Assembly (NCBI RefSeq): GCF_001583495.1
Contig: NZ_LQAQ01000042.1
Location: 124,001 to 188,000 of the forward strand
Source of the DNA: Flammeovirga sp. SJP92
Lineage (GTDB): Bacteria; Bacteroidota; Bacteroidia; Cytophagales; Flammeovirgaceae
Direction: 5' to 3'
Length of the DNA: 64,000 nucleotides
This document shows, piece by piece, positions 53,965-62,781 of the stretch. A program made the position numbers and the translations under genes. The notes beneath the pieces are model-generated. The model saw only the letters and a list, made by a program, of their open reading frames with translations, ran no database searches and was not told the origin of the DNA. The number at the start of each line of letters is the position of its first letter. Position 1 is the stretch's first letter.

Positions 53965-55839
53965 ATGAAGATTACTTTTACTCTGTCTTTATCATTATTT
54001 TTTGTACTCCAGTATTTTGATTGTTCTGCACAACAAGAAACCTCTTTTTTTAAAGAAAAAATGGTACTTGCAATAAGCAATCCCACTTTGAACTTTAGCT
54101 CTGAAATTGGTTATCTGAAGGGAATGAGATATGAAGATCTCTATGGGAAAAAAACAAGTGAAATAAGCGGGAATTACAACACTTATCAGCCCAATATTTC
54201 ATTTATGATCAATCCTATGTCTACTGATGATGCTTTGGATTATGAGGTGTTAGCAGCAAAAGAAATGGGCATTGATGGTTTTAAGTTTCAAATACCAGTA
54301 TGTGCCAATAGCTATTATGTAGATCGTTATATCAGCAATATCATCAGGTATATCAAGGCGGCTGAAAATAGAAAACTGGACTTCACCTATACCGTTGAAT
54401 TGCTCATGGATAGGGATATCGATTTAGTCTCTGAGACTCAATTATATGATATTTTGTCTTACCGATTGAGTCAATTGTTTAAAAATACAAAGTACTCAGA
54501 TAAGTGGTTGAGAAGTACAAAAGGAGAAATCGTCATCTTTACAAGTTCAACACTTGATGTATTGGATAAAACCATGAATACAACGGCATCAGAACTTGCT
54601 GAAAATCCCAAAATGTTGTCGGAAATCAATACGGTTTTTGGAAAATTAGTTGCTGATTTTAATGCGAAATTTGCTTTTGTCTTCGAAACAAAGTACCCCT
54701 CTCATCTTGCATTTAATAATGAAGTACTCAAAATTTTCCCTGCTATTACACAAGCTAAAAATGCAGTTCTTACAAAAGAAAACATAAAAGTATTGAAGAA
54801 AGCATGTGATCAAAATAGCAAACCTTTTATTCAGAACGTGTTTCCAGATTATTTAAATTCCCAGTTGATATTGAAAGCATCTGAAAAAGTAGCAACTTCC
54901 AAAAAGCTGTCTTTAGAGGAAGTATTTGTGAAAGGGCAATATTTAAACCTAACTGCCACTTACAGAGAACTATTAAACGAAGCAGTAGTCAATGATGCCG
55001 CTATGATTAATCTTTATTCTTGGAACTCTTTTGAAAAAGGAACTCATATAGCACCAGAGGCCCATCATGGTTTTGGCTATGGGTTATTATTGAGACATTA
55101 CAAAAGAATATGGCTAGATGATGAGGATCAATCGGTTTACAGAGAATTTGCGATGACGTCTTATAAGGCTTACTCTTCAAAACTTGCTTCATCAACAAAT
55201 CCAGAGGTACGTTATGAAAAAAATGTAACTGAGGCTGAAGATCAAATAGAAGTGGTAACATTACTCAATGAGCCAGCTGATGTGTATTGTAATGGGACAT
55301 TGCTCGGAAATGCACCAGCAGGAATTCATGTATTCTATGCACCCTATGCGGTAGGAAAAGTGGCAGTTGAAGTCAAGAGAAAATCAAAAGAGATCATCAG
55401 TTATACAACGCCAAAAGCGATTCAGAGTCAACCTTCAAAAATGGATTGGATGACGTATAGTTATACTAATTTAGATAAGAAAATGGGACTTTATTTCCAG
55501 AAGTATGCATTGGACTTTGTAATGAGGCAAATGTACAGACGATTCTTATTATCTACAGCTAGTGAGAAAATTTGGCGAGATGCTCTTCAAAAGAGGTATT
55601 TAGATAGGTTAGAGGCATTTTATCAGCTCACTCCACAAAAATTTATGTCTAATAACAAAAAAATAGAAAAAAAGTATAGAGATGAGGTGAAGAAAGTTCT
55701 AGATGAATTTCAATATAAAGTGTGGTTAGAAATGGAAGAGAATGATCTGGAAAATCAAGGAGTGACAAGTTTGTACGAACCTACTGATAATGGCATTTCA
55801 AATCGTAGTAATTTATTAGAATCTGACGATAGCAAATAA
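53965..55839 (+). CDS. GH71-like secreted glycoside hydrolase
   Basis: A 624-residue exported protein with a signal peptide (KITFTLSLSLFFVLQYFDCSAQ). The N-terminal 400 residues resemble the TIM-barrel fold of GH71/GH99-type enzymes. After a strand carrying MINPMSTDD, AKEMGIDGFKFQIPV (about 96-112) matches the alpha-1,3-glucanase pattern of a beta strand followed by A-GIDGF. LYSWNSFEKGTHIAPEAHHGFG (about 352-373) matches the W-N-x-x-E active-site strand, where E356 may be catalytic. The C-terminal 200 residues are helical and charged. The call is by pattern only; endo-1,3-alpha-glucan is the family's known substrate and is not demonstrated here. It is a single gene before a convergent Lrp regulator. 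Confidence 0.65.
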   Translation: MKITFTLSLSLFFVLQYFDCSAQQETSFFKEKMVLAISNPTLNFSSEIGYLKGMRYEDLYGKKTSEISGNYNTYQPNISFMINPMSTDDALDYEVLAAKEMGIDGFKFQIPVCANSYYVDRYISNIIRYIKAAENRKLDFTYTVELLMDRDIDLVSETQLYDILSYRLSQLFKNTKYSDKWLRSTKGEIVIFTSSTLDVLDKTMNTTASELAENPKMLSEINTVFGKLVADFNAKFAFVFETKYPSHLAFNNEVLKIFPAITQAKNAVLTKENIKVLKKACDQNSKPFIQNVFPDYLNSQLILKASEKVATSKKLSLEEVFVKGQYLNLTATYRELLNEAVVNDAAMINLYSWNSFEKGTHIAPEAHHGFGYGLLLRHYKRIWLDDEDQSVYREFAMTSYKAYSSKLASSTNPEVRYEKNVTEAEDQIEVVTLLNEPADVYCNGTLLGNAPAGIHVFYAPYAVGKVAVEVKRKSKEIISYTTPKAIQSQPSKMDWMTYSYTNLDKKMGLYFQKYALDFVMRQMYRRFLLSTASEKIWRDALQKRYLDRLEAFYQLTPQKFMSNNKKIEKKYRDEVKKVLDEFQYKVWLEMEENDLENQGVTSLYEPTDNGISNRSNLLESDDSK

Positions 55840-55851
55840 AAAATATTGTCG

Positions 55852-55890
55852 TTTCTGTTGGGGCCTTATACTATAACGTCTCAACAGAAA
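55852..55890. terminator. Hairpin between convergent genes
   Basis: TTTCTGTTG (55852-55860) pairs with CAACAGAAA (55882-55890). It lies between the GH71-like gene and the convergent Lrp gene; no T-run follows. Confidence 0.5.
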
Positions 55891-55942
55891 TGACTATTAA
55901 ATTGAAATATTGTTATTTCAGTGCTGTTTGATAGATATTAAA

Positions 55943-56404
55943 TTAAAAATTCCGTGAGGCCCATTTTTTGACTTCTAAATACATAGTGGTGTTGGAATCA
56001 CTTACCCCTTCAATGGTATGTATTTTTTCCATCATAGTACTCAGAAACTGTTTGTTATTCGAACACATTAAATTAATTTCAATATTATAACTCCCAGAAG
56101 TTAAAGCCACAAAACTTACTTCAGGTAAAGCAACAAGTTGATCTAATACTCTATTAATTTTTTCAGGAGGAAAAACTTTAAGGTTCACTCTAGCATAAGC
56201 ATCAATCCCGATTTTAATAGGATCTGCCCACCCAATGATGTGTAAAATATTGTTGTCTACCATTTTTTGATACCTATTGCGAATCATGCCAACTGAGGCT
56301 TTCATTTCGTTTGAAATATCTGTAAATGACATCCTTCCATCTCTTTTTAAGAAACTGAGTATCTGAAGATCTATTTTATCAAGTTGTATATTGATATTTT
56401 CCAT
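55943..56404 (-). CDS. Lrp/AsnC family transcriptional regulator
   Basis: A 153-residue protein. The N-terminal winged helix-turn-helix (KIDLQILSFLKRDGRMSFTDISNEMKASVGMIRNRYQKMVDN, about 8-50) matches the AsnC/Lrp family. The C-terminal RAM ligand-binding domain (LPEVSFVALTSGSYNIEINLMCSNNKQFLSTMMEKIHTIEGVSDSNTTM) follows, with its GSYNIEI-type fold. It senses amino acids or related ligands. The nearest genes are secreted unknowns, so targets are unknown. Confidence 0.95.
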   Translation of the reverse strand: MENINIQLDKIDLQILSFLKRDGRMSFTDISNEMKASVGMIRNRYQKMVDNNILHIIGWADPIKIGIDAYARVNLKVFPPEKINRVLDQLVALPEVSFVALTSGSYNIEINLMCSNNKQFLSTMMEKIHTIEGVSDSNTTMYLEVKKWASRNF

Positions 56405-56631
56405 TTTATGAATGAAAAAGGTGCAAATTGAGCTTTCTATTTTCTTGAATTTAAGGCATAAGAATTTCGTTAGGGAATATAAGAAAAAAATAAATTTCTT
56501 AATTTATATTTCATTGGAAATTGATTAATTTTAGTGGAAGGTGATCATTTAGTGTGACTTATCAATGATTATCATTTAATAACTATAGTTTTCAATTGAA
56601 CTTGATACTTAAAACCAACGAACAACTCTTC

Positions 56632-57357
56632 ATGAAAAATTTTAATTTATTCATTATCAGTTTTGTATTCTTTTTTTCATTAGATGTAACAGCACAGACC
56701 GATTTTGTAAAAGGTGTCCTCAAGACAAATTACAGCACACTGACAGGGTATGTAAGAATCTCCAAAAGTGTTGGACATATAGTCAAAAGCAAAAACAATC
56801 CATCACAATTTGCCATTAAAAAGCAGGCATTAAAACATAAAGAAACCTATACAACAACAAGTTATAATAGTTTTACTGGTACTACTTCTACTTTGCAACG
56901 CACTTATTATTTTCCTATTGTTGGCTTAGAGCAGAATATTTATTTTACAAGAGATCTCAGTGAACCCTCTCAAAGGTTACAAGCCTACAGATGCAAATCT
57001 TTTGAAGATGAAAAAGGAAATTATTATGAAGTGGTAAGAGTTCCTTTGCAAGTTGAAAACAGAACTTATATGGAGGAAAAGTCCGATAAAGAAATTGCTG
57101 TGATGGGGTTGAGGATAGTAAATGGCCTTGTCAGTGTCTATCAAGTCCATTATAGAAAACATGAATTGTATGTTTTGAAAAGAAGTAATCAGGATGATGC
57201 TTTTACTACCAAAAAGAAAGAAATTAAGCCGCTTTTACGTCGATATTTTTATGATGATGAGGAATTGTTGAATAAAATTGATGAGATAAAGAAATGGGAC
57301 CTCATGACTGTCATCAATTTGGTAAGTAGTTATAATGAACGTAATGATAAGTATTAA
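56632..57357 (+). CDS. Exported hypothetical protein
   Basis: A 241-residue protein with a signal peptide (MKNFNLFIISFVFFFSLDVTAQ). The mature part contains strands and charged turns (GVLKTNYSTLTGYVRISKSVGHIVKSKNN), a basic region and a helical C-terminus with a DDEELLNKIDEIKKWD stretch. No family recognised. A TTG at 56596 gives a longer frame, but ATG 56632 directly precedes the signal peptide. It is divergent from the Lrp gene. Confidence 0.7.
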   Translation: MKNFNLFIISFVFFFSLDVTAQTDFVKGVLKTNYSTLTGYVRISKSVGHIVKSKNNPSQFAIKKQALKHKETYTTTSYNSFTGTTSTLQRTYYFPIVGLEQNIYFTRDLSEPSQRLQAYRCKSFEDEKGNYYEVVRVPLQVENRTYMEEKSDKEIAVMGLRIVNGLVSVYQVHYRKHELYVLKRSNQDDAFTTKKKEIKPLLRRYFYDDEELLNKIDEIKKWDLMTVINLVSSYNERNDKY

Positions 57358-57542
57358 ATAACTTTGGCTTAGCACTCTACATGAAATAAATGTATAATAT
57401 AATGGCTAAAATAAAAAAAATGCATTAAGCGAGTCTAATAATATATAAAATACAATAGATTAACCTCATTAACAAAAGCTATGTAACTCAATTTTTTAAT
57501 CCACGTTAAATCAAACGAATGAATAATTAATGTAATTTATAT

Positions 57543-58127
57543 ATGAGTAATAGCTACAGTGCTCCTTATCATAAGGTTGTTTTGGTTTTTCTCCTTGTGA
57601 CACTTTCTACTTTACACCAAGTACAAGCACAGACTACTGTCTTGCAGTTGGCAGGTTGGGATAATTCAGTTGAATTTTCAGCATGGCAACAATTAGGGAA
57701 AAGTGATTGCAGGCATTGGTTGAATGTTAGGGCAGGTGTAAACGATTGGATGTCACCTGCAGGTGCTACAGATGTAAACTCTAAACGGATGAATGGAAAT
57801 TATTCTCTTTCATTGGGATATGGTTATCAGGTTTCAGACAAAATAATGCCTTACCTCACTATTAGAAAGGATATGAACAAGTTAGAAAACATTGGTTTTG
57901 TGACTGGTGTGGATATTCAAACGAATAATAGATTTAGTTACACTGTTGGTTTTACTTCCACACATGATATCTATAAAGATTGGAACCGAAGTAATGCGTG
58001 GGTTGATGTGTATTACAAGCTGGGTAATAATGGGTGGAAAATAGGAGTGGAAACTGCAGTTGATATGAATGGGGATGTTGGTTTTTTATGGATGATCAAT
58101 AAATCTATCAATTGGGCCAAGCATTAA
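57543..58127 (+). CDS. Exported hypothetical protein, possible small beta-barrel
   Basis: A 194-residue protein with an N-terminal signal region (HKVVLVFLLVTLSTLHQVQAQ, about 10-30). Strands with alternating residues and Gly/Asn turns follow (NYSLSLGYGYQVSDKIMPYLTIRKD; FSYTVGFTSTHDIYKDWNRSNAWVDVYYKLGNNGWKIGVETAV). This suggests an outer-membrane beta-barrel. No family recognised. The 362 bp downstream hold only a terminator. Confidence 0.65.
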   Translation: MSNSYSAPYHKVVLVFLLVTLSTLHQVQAQTTVLQLAGWDNSVEFSAWQQLGKSDCRHWLNVRAGVNDWMSPAGATDVNSKRMNGNYSLSLGYGYQVSDKIMPYLTIRKDMNKLENIGFVTGVDIQTNNRFSYTVGFTSTHDIYKDWNRSNAWVDVYYKLGNNGWKIGVETAVDMNGDVGFLWMINKSINWAKH

Positions 58128-58360
58128 TATACCCCAAAAACTATTGGAAAACTGTGATACTAGAATGGATAAAGTGGTTATGTAGAGACGCTTAACAGTA
58201 GGAAGATTTCTTAATGTTAAGTGCTACTATGAGTTAAAATTGTATGTGATTAGAAAAAAGAAACAAACACAATGTGTGTTTGAGATTGTGATTTGATCAT
58301 AAGGTTTATTTTATAATCCATTATGATTTTTTGAAAACTGCATAACTGTTCTCTTACAGT

Positions 58361-58402
58361 GAAGGTCATCATTTACGATGGCCTTCTTCTTTTTCTTCTT
58401 TT
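58361..58402 (+). terminator. Terminator upstream of the STAS-like gene
   Basis: GAAGGTCATC (58361-58370) pairs with GATGGCCTTC (58377-58386; one G-T pair), followed by a T-rich run. It lies 230 bp after the previous gene; the sequence in between shows no feature beyond a small CAAACACA/TGTGTTTG stem. Confidence 0.75.
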
Positions 58403-58489
58403 TTGACTGAAAAATTATTCGAGTACCATTTGAACTTAAAAGTAAAAAAAAATGTATGTATTAGTAGATAACCAAAAACTACTTTTACG

Positions 58490-58909
58490 ATGCAATTGAA
58501 AAACCACTACCACTGCAATTTCTGTGATTTTGATTTAGATGAATTTCCTATCATCAAGGTAACAACAAATGTCCATGAACCTTCTGTTGAAGACATTTAT
58601 GGTTACCAAATTCTAAAAAGAGAGATTTTTGATCAAATCAAACAAGAGGTAGTCTTCATTTTTGACACAACATCTATCAAATGGATGGGATCAGAGGCTC
58701 GAATTGCATTAGGCGAGGGGGTAAAACACAGTGAAAAGCATTATTCAGGTATCATTAAAAAAGCTTATATGGTGATACCGAACCTTGTAGCAAACATTCT
58801 CTTTAAAGGAGTAATTTTAGTGTCGAACACTAAACTCAAGTACTCTGTGCACAAAACATACAGTGAAGCCTACACAACTGCAAAAGAAGAACTGAGCGTT
58901 TTAGTTTAA
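58490..58909 (+). CDS. Hypothetical STAS-like protein (DUF7793-like)
   Basis: A 139-residue cytosolic protein. The pattern VVFIFDTTSIKWMGSEARIALGEGV (about 53-77), then AYMVIPNLVANILFKGVILVSN, then VHKTYSEAYTTAKEEL resembles the small STAS/SpoIIAA-like proteins of Bacteroidota. In them, the SREAR-like segment lies at the phospho-site position. No phosphorylation motif is certain here. It sits upstream of a convergent metallopeptidase gene with no clear regulatory link. Confidence 0.55.
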   Translation: MQLKNHYHCNFCDFDLDEFPIIKVTTNVHEPSVEDIYGYQILKREIFDQIKQEVVFIFDTTSIKWMGSEARIALGEGVKHSEKHYSGIIKKAYMVIPNLVANILFKGVILVSNTKLKYSVHKTYSEAYTTAKEELSVLV

Positions 58910-58919
58910 ACAGCACAAT

Positions 58920-59747
58920 TTATTTAATTTTAAAACTTTTCAAATAGGCTGAAGGTATATATCTCAGCTTTTTTCTGATCTCTTCTCTGTATTGAATTAG
59001 CTCAGGGTAGCGATAAAAAAATGCAACTTTCTGTTCTTTTATAGTATTTCCGCCTTTTATTTCATCCATCACAAAATATGTCCAAGATTCCGCTATGTCC
59101 TCCTCAGGGCTTTCTGCGGCATAATCTGTTACAAAGGACCTTGGTGCATTAAGATAAAAGTCAAACAGTCTATTTTCTTTTTTCCTTTGATTTCTAATTT
59201 GATCAATCTTATCCCATTGAAAAAGAAGCTCATCGGGCCAAAATTGAGCTACAAATACATCTAAATAACTATTCTTTCGAGCATAGCCTTCGGAGGTGAG
59301 GTAACCCTTTGAGTCATCTTGATACTCATCATCAGTAGGTGCTATTTGAGTGATGTTTAAAGTAAGCAGGTGTCCAAATTCATGAATTAATGTATGTTGA
59401 TAGTCCACAATTTTTTCTTGATTGGTTTCCTCTAGTTGTAAATCTGCGATATCTACTTCTAATTGCCAATCCTGATTACTATCATTTATCAGAGTCATTC
59501 CTCCTAAATCTCCTTCTTTACCATCAGTATAAATTCGAAAGCGTTTTACATATTGATCCATTAAAGGTGTAGGCAATAGTTCCCTAATAAAAGTCCAATA
59601 ATGTTCCCCCAACTTATTATCATATTGTTGATTGGAGAGGAGTTTGCCATTTTGGATACTCCATATACCTATATCTTTTCCAATTTTCTTTTGTGCAAAT
59701 AAGTTGAAACTGATGAAAATTAAAATGAAAAGGAGCTTGATTTTCAT
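58920..59747 (-). CDS. Exported putative zinc metallopeptidase
   Basis: A 275-residue protein with a signal peptide (KIKLLFILIFISFNLFAQ). The zinc-binding HExxH motif is seen as HEFGH (H122-E123-F124-G125-H126). A likely third ligand appears in SPEEDIAESWTYF (E220), typical of the putative zinc-binding metallopeptidases of Bacteroidota. It probably acts in the periplasm or outside the cell. No pro-domain or other domain was seen. Confidence 0.8.
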   Translation of the reverse strand: MKIKLLFILIFISFNLFAQKKIGKDIGIWSIQNGKLLSNQQYDNKLGEHYWTFIRELLPTPLMDQYVKRFRIYTDGKEGDLGGMTLINDSNQDWQLEVDIADLQLEETNQEKIVDYQHTLIHEFGHLLTLNITQIAPTDDEYQDDSKGYLTSEGYARKNSYLDVFVAQFWPDELLFQWDKIDQIRNQRKKENRLFDFYLNAPRSFVTDYAAESPEEDIAESWTYFVMDEIKGGNTIKEQKVAFFYRYPELIQYREEIRKKLRYIPSAYLKSFKIK

Positions 59748-59871
59748 AACTGATGGGTTGAAATTGTTTTGTAAAGAAGCATTTTAAATAAAAACTTATG
59801 TACCTTAATTTAAGAAAAACGAGAAAAATAAAATAGATGGTTATGATGAAGTTGTGTTGTTTTTAATTGAA

Positions 59872-59923
59872 AAGAAAAAATCCCCTTCCCGAAATCCAAT
59901 GAATGGAAACGAAAAAGGGGGGA
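59872..59923 (-). terminator. Terminator of the Asp-box gene
   Basis: On the minus strand an imperfect CCCCTTTTTC / GGAAGGGGA stem precedes a T-rich run. It lies 28 bp after the stop. Confidence 0.75.
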
Positions 59924-59950
59924 AGTAGTCACAAGAATTATTTATTCTAT

Positions 59951-62587
59951 TTATCGAAGTTCTTCGTCATATGCGATATAGTAACCTGCTCCATAGGTTG
60001 AGCAGTAATACACTCCTTTTTTGTGATAGTCAATTTCAAGGGCATTGATTCTGTCCGATTGAATATTACCCGTATTAATTTTTTTCCAAGTCTTACCTCC
60101 GTCTAGTGATCTGTAAATACCTGGGTTCATCATTCCCATGGTTCCATCTGATGGAATAGCTGCAAGAATAACGTTAGGATCGTATTTAGCGGTAGTGACT
60201 AAGCTGGCAAACTTATAAGGAATAATCTGTTTCCAATTCCCATTTGATCTTACCCAAACACCACCATTTTTATGATTCCCATCAAAAGTTCCTGCAGTGA
60301 TATACAGTTTATTGTCTTTTGAGAAATGGATGTCGTGTACACTTACAATTCCTTTTGGAAGATCCACTTTTTCCCAAGTAGTCTTCTTTTTATTCAACTT
60401 AAATAACCCACCCTGTTGATTCTTTTTACCCATTACAGCGGCATATAAATCCCCTTTGTTTGCTGGATCATACTCAATTTTTTGTACATGACCTTTTTCA
60501 GGCAATCCGTCATTGATTACTTCAAAAGTCTGTCCGGCATCTTTTGTTCTGTAGATACCAAAATCATTGAATTTTCCACCTTTGAATTTCACATTATGTA
60601 CCACTCTTTTTTGAGGAATGACAAAGTAGAGGTGATCATTTTCGACAGGATCAATGCGTAAATGACTCTGGTGAATGATCATATTCAGAGGATTACCTAA
60701 TTTATTAGGATCGAAAATTCTACCTTTTGGCGTCCAGTTTTGCCCTCCATCTTTGGTTTCCATCATCTGACCGAAGTAAGCCTGTCTGAAGAACAACGCA
60801 TACATATGATTCACATCATTAGGATCGATGGCCATGGTTCCAACAGAACATTCTGCAGGTTTTTGTTTATTAGGAATGCTGATTTTGTAAACTGCTTGAG
60901 CATCCTTTCTTACTAAATCACCATCGTTTGTAGTTTTGAAAATTGAATTCTCGCCAGCACATAAATAAAGGTGATCTTTGATACGCTCATCTTGAATGAT
61001 CTCTTCACCCGGCAAGTTACTGTTGCCAGCACCCACCCAATGATGATTACCCGGCTTCGTTTCTTTTTCATCATTTTCTAACCAAGTGTCACCATTATCA
61101 TTTGAAACACAAACAATTTTAGCCACCTGATACATGATTGTTGTACCATCTGCATTGAATTCTGCCACTGCACCCGCTTTACGGTCATAAGCATCACGCT
61201 CTTCCCATTCATCTTGACCAACCCAATCTACATTAATAGAAGTTGGATTATTTCTAGCATCCCAATGCGCTTTATCTCTGCCGTTCCAATCTTTACCATT
61301 TCTCAGTGTCACATACCAATGTTTACCACCGTCATCAGAACGCCAAAGCATACCGCCAGGGAATGTGAATTGTGATTTATAGTTATTGATTACCAATAAG
61401 TGATTCGGATTAGTGGGGTTCACACGGATCATACTCACTGAATGCATCAATTGCTCAGGCGCTTTTGGGTACTTCTCTTTCGCTTCTTTTGCAGTAATGC
61501 CAAACCATTTTCCAAGTGCAAATTTATAATACCCTTTTTGAATGTTTGGATTCTTCAAAATCGCCTTATTGAGAGGCATATCAGAGTTGATATTTACCCA
61601 AGATTCTCCTTCATCTTCACTCTTATAAACTCCACCGTTATAGGTAATTGTGTTTCCATTTGGAATGTATTTTACAAGGTCAATCGCATATAAAATCACT
61701 TTTTTAGATTGGGCATCATAATACATATCCATAGAACGGATAATGTCATTGTCCATACCATTTTTAGCTTTTAGCTTCCATGATTTCCCACTGTTTTCAG
61801 AGATATACAAACCGAAAGTTGTAGCGGCAAAAATTTTATTTGATTGTGCAGGGTGCACAAAGATTCTTGTAATTTGAGCTTTTGCATCAATTCCTTTAGG
61901 AGTGACACTTTTCCAAGTTTGACCTTTGTCTGTACTTTTCCAGATTCTAGCTTGATGTCCATAATCTGGGTTGCCGTCATTTCCTTTTCCGGCTTTACCT
62001 ACTTTTACCTTAGAACCAAATACACCATGAGGATGCTTGTTAGTATGGAAAAAGTGGTTGGAATCTCTAATATTACCTGATCCTGCATACCAAATGTTGT
62101 CGTTAGTAGGATCAACTTTGATCGTGTTTACATGAATATTTTCAAACTGAGCACTAACCAATTCATTGATTTTCCATGTCTTTCCTTTGTCGTAGGTAAA
62201 GTATATGAAATTGGCATCTTCAATAGTACAAATACCAAAATTCTCATCCTGTCTAGAAAACTCAGGAGAATAGATTTCAACCGGACCTCTTCTTCTTGTT
62301 CTATACGATGGACCATCAGGATCCATAATACCTTCATACGTTTCACCACGGTCGGTTGAGCGGTAAGAATTACCCATATTCGGACCTTGGTAAACAGTGT
62401 TAGGGTCAGTAGGATGCCAATAGATATGGTAGTTGTTTCCTGATCCGCCAGGCCCAAATTGTTGCCATTTTACGGTAGGAGTGGAATCAATGCGAGTATT
62501 ATCCAGCTTAGAGAAGTCAACATTCCCTTGAGCGAATAGTAGCGAAGTCATCAATAGAAATATATTGAATAAAACTGTCTTCTTCAT
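59951..62587 (-). CDS. Asp-box (BNR/VPS10-like) propeller protein
   Basis: An 878-residue exported protein with a signal peptide (KKTVLFNIFLLMTSLLFAQ). It has about ten Asp-box motifs of the S-x-D-x-G-x-T-W type, for example STDKGQTWK, SEDEGESWV, SDDGGKHWY, SNDNGDTWL and SLDGGKTWK. They define a large beta-propeller of the sortilin/VPS10 or sialidase-like type. No sialidase active-site arginines can be assigned. Homologues often accompany sulfatases and polysaccharide-use genes. It is encoded downstream of a sulfatase on the same strand, separated by a 194-bp region full of hairpins. Confidence 0.9.
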   Translation of the reverse strand: MKKTVLFNIFLLMTSLLFAQGNVDFSKLDNTRIDSTPTVKWQQFGPGGSGNNYHIYWHPTDPNTVYQGPNMGNSYRSTDRGETYEGIMDPDGPSYRTRRRGPVEIYSPEFSRQDENFGICTIEDANFIYFTYDKGKTWKINELVSAQFENIHVNTIKVDPTNDNIWYAGSGNIRDSNHFFHTNKHPHGVFGSKVKVGKAGKGNDGNPDYGHQARIWKSTDKGQTWKSVTPKGIDAKAQITRIFVHPAQSNKIFAATTFGLYISENSGKSWKLKAKNGMDNDIIRSMDMYYDAQSKKVILYAIDLVKYIPNGNTITYNGGVYKSEDEGESWVNINSDMPLNKAILKNPNIQKGYYKFALGKWFGITAKEAKEKYPKAPEQLMHSVSMIRVNPTNPNHLLVINNYKSQFTFPGGMLWRSDDGGKHWYVTLRNGKDWNGRDKAHWDARNNPTSINVDWVGQDEWEERDAYDRKAGAVAEFNADGTTIMYQVAKIVCVSNDNGDTWLENDEKETKPGNHHWVGAGNSNLPGEEIIQDERIKDHLYLCAGENSIFKTTNDGDLVRKDAQAVYKISIPNKQKPAECSVGTMAIDPNDVNHMYALFFRQAYFGQMMETKDGGQNWTPKGRIFDPNKLGNPLNMIIHQSHLRIDPVENDHLYFVIPQKRVVHNVKFKGGKFNDFGIYRTKDAGQTFEVINDGLPEKGHVQKIEYDPANKGDLYAAVMGKKNQQGGLFKLNKKKTTWEKVDLPKGIVSVHDIHFSKDNKLYITAGTFDGNHKNGGVWVRSNGNWKQIIPYKFASLVTTAKYDPNVILAAIPSDGTMGMMNPGIYRSLDGGKTWKKINTGNIQSDRINALEIDYHKKGVYYCSTYGAGYYIAYDEELR

Positions 62588-62641
62588 TTCAAAAAATATC
62601 TTTTAAGTAGTCTGTTGTTTTGTGTATTAATTATGCGTATC

Positions 62642-62774
62642 CCGTAGCCACGTAGCCCGCTACGTGTGTCCGAATAGGGGATAAAATAAGATGTTTAAAA
62701 GGTTCCATTTATTGAATATAGATTAAACTTCAACATCTTATTTTATTTTCATCATTTTGCGTAGCAGGTTACGC
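62642..62774. repeat. Cluster of inverted repeats between sulfatase and Asp-box genes
   Basis: Three nested or adjacent perfect stems. CACGTAG/CTACGTG lies at 62649-62666. A 15-bp ATAAAATAAGATGTT/AACATCTTATTTTAT lies at 62681-62695 and 62732-62746. GCGTA/TACGC lies at 62759-62774. The CGTAG motif repeats across them. Confidence 0.75.
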
Positions 62775-62781
62775 TTCTACA

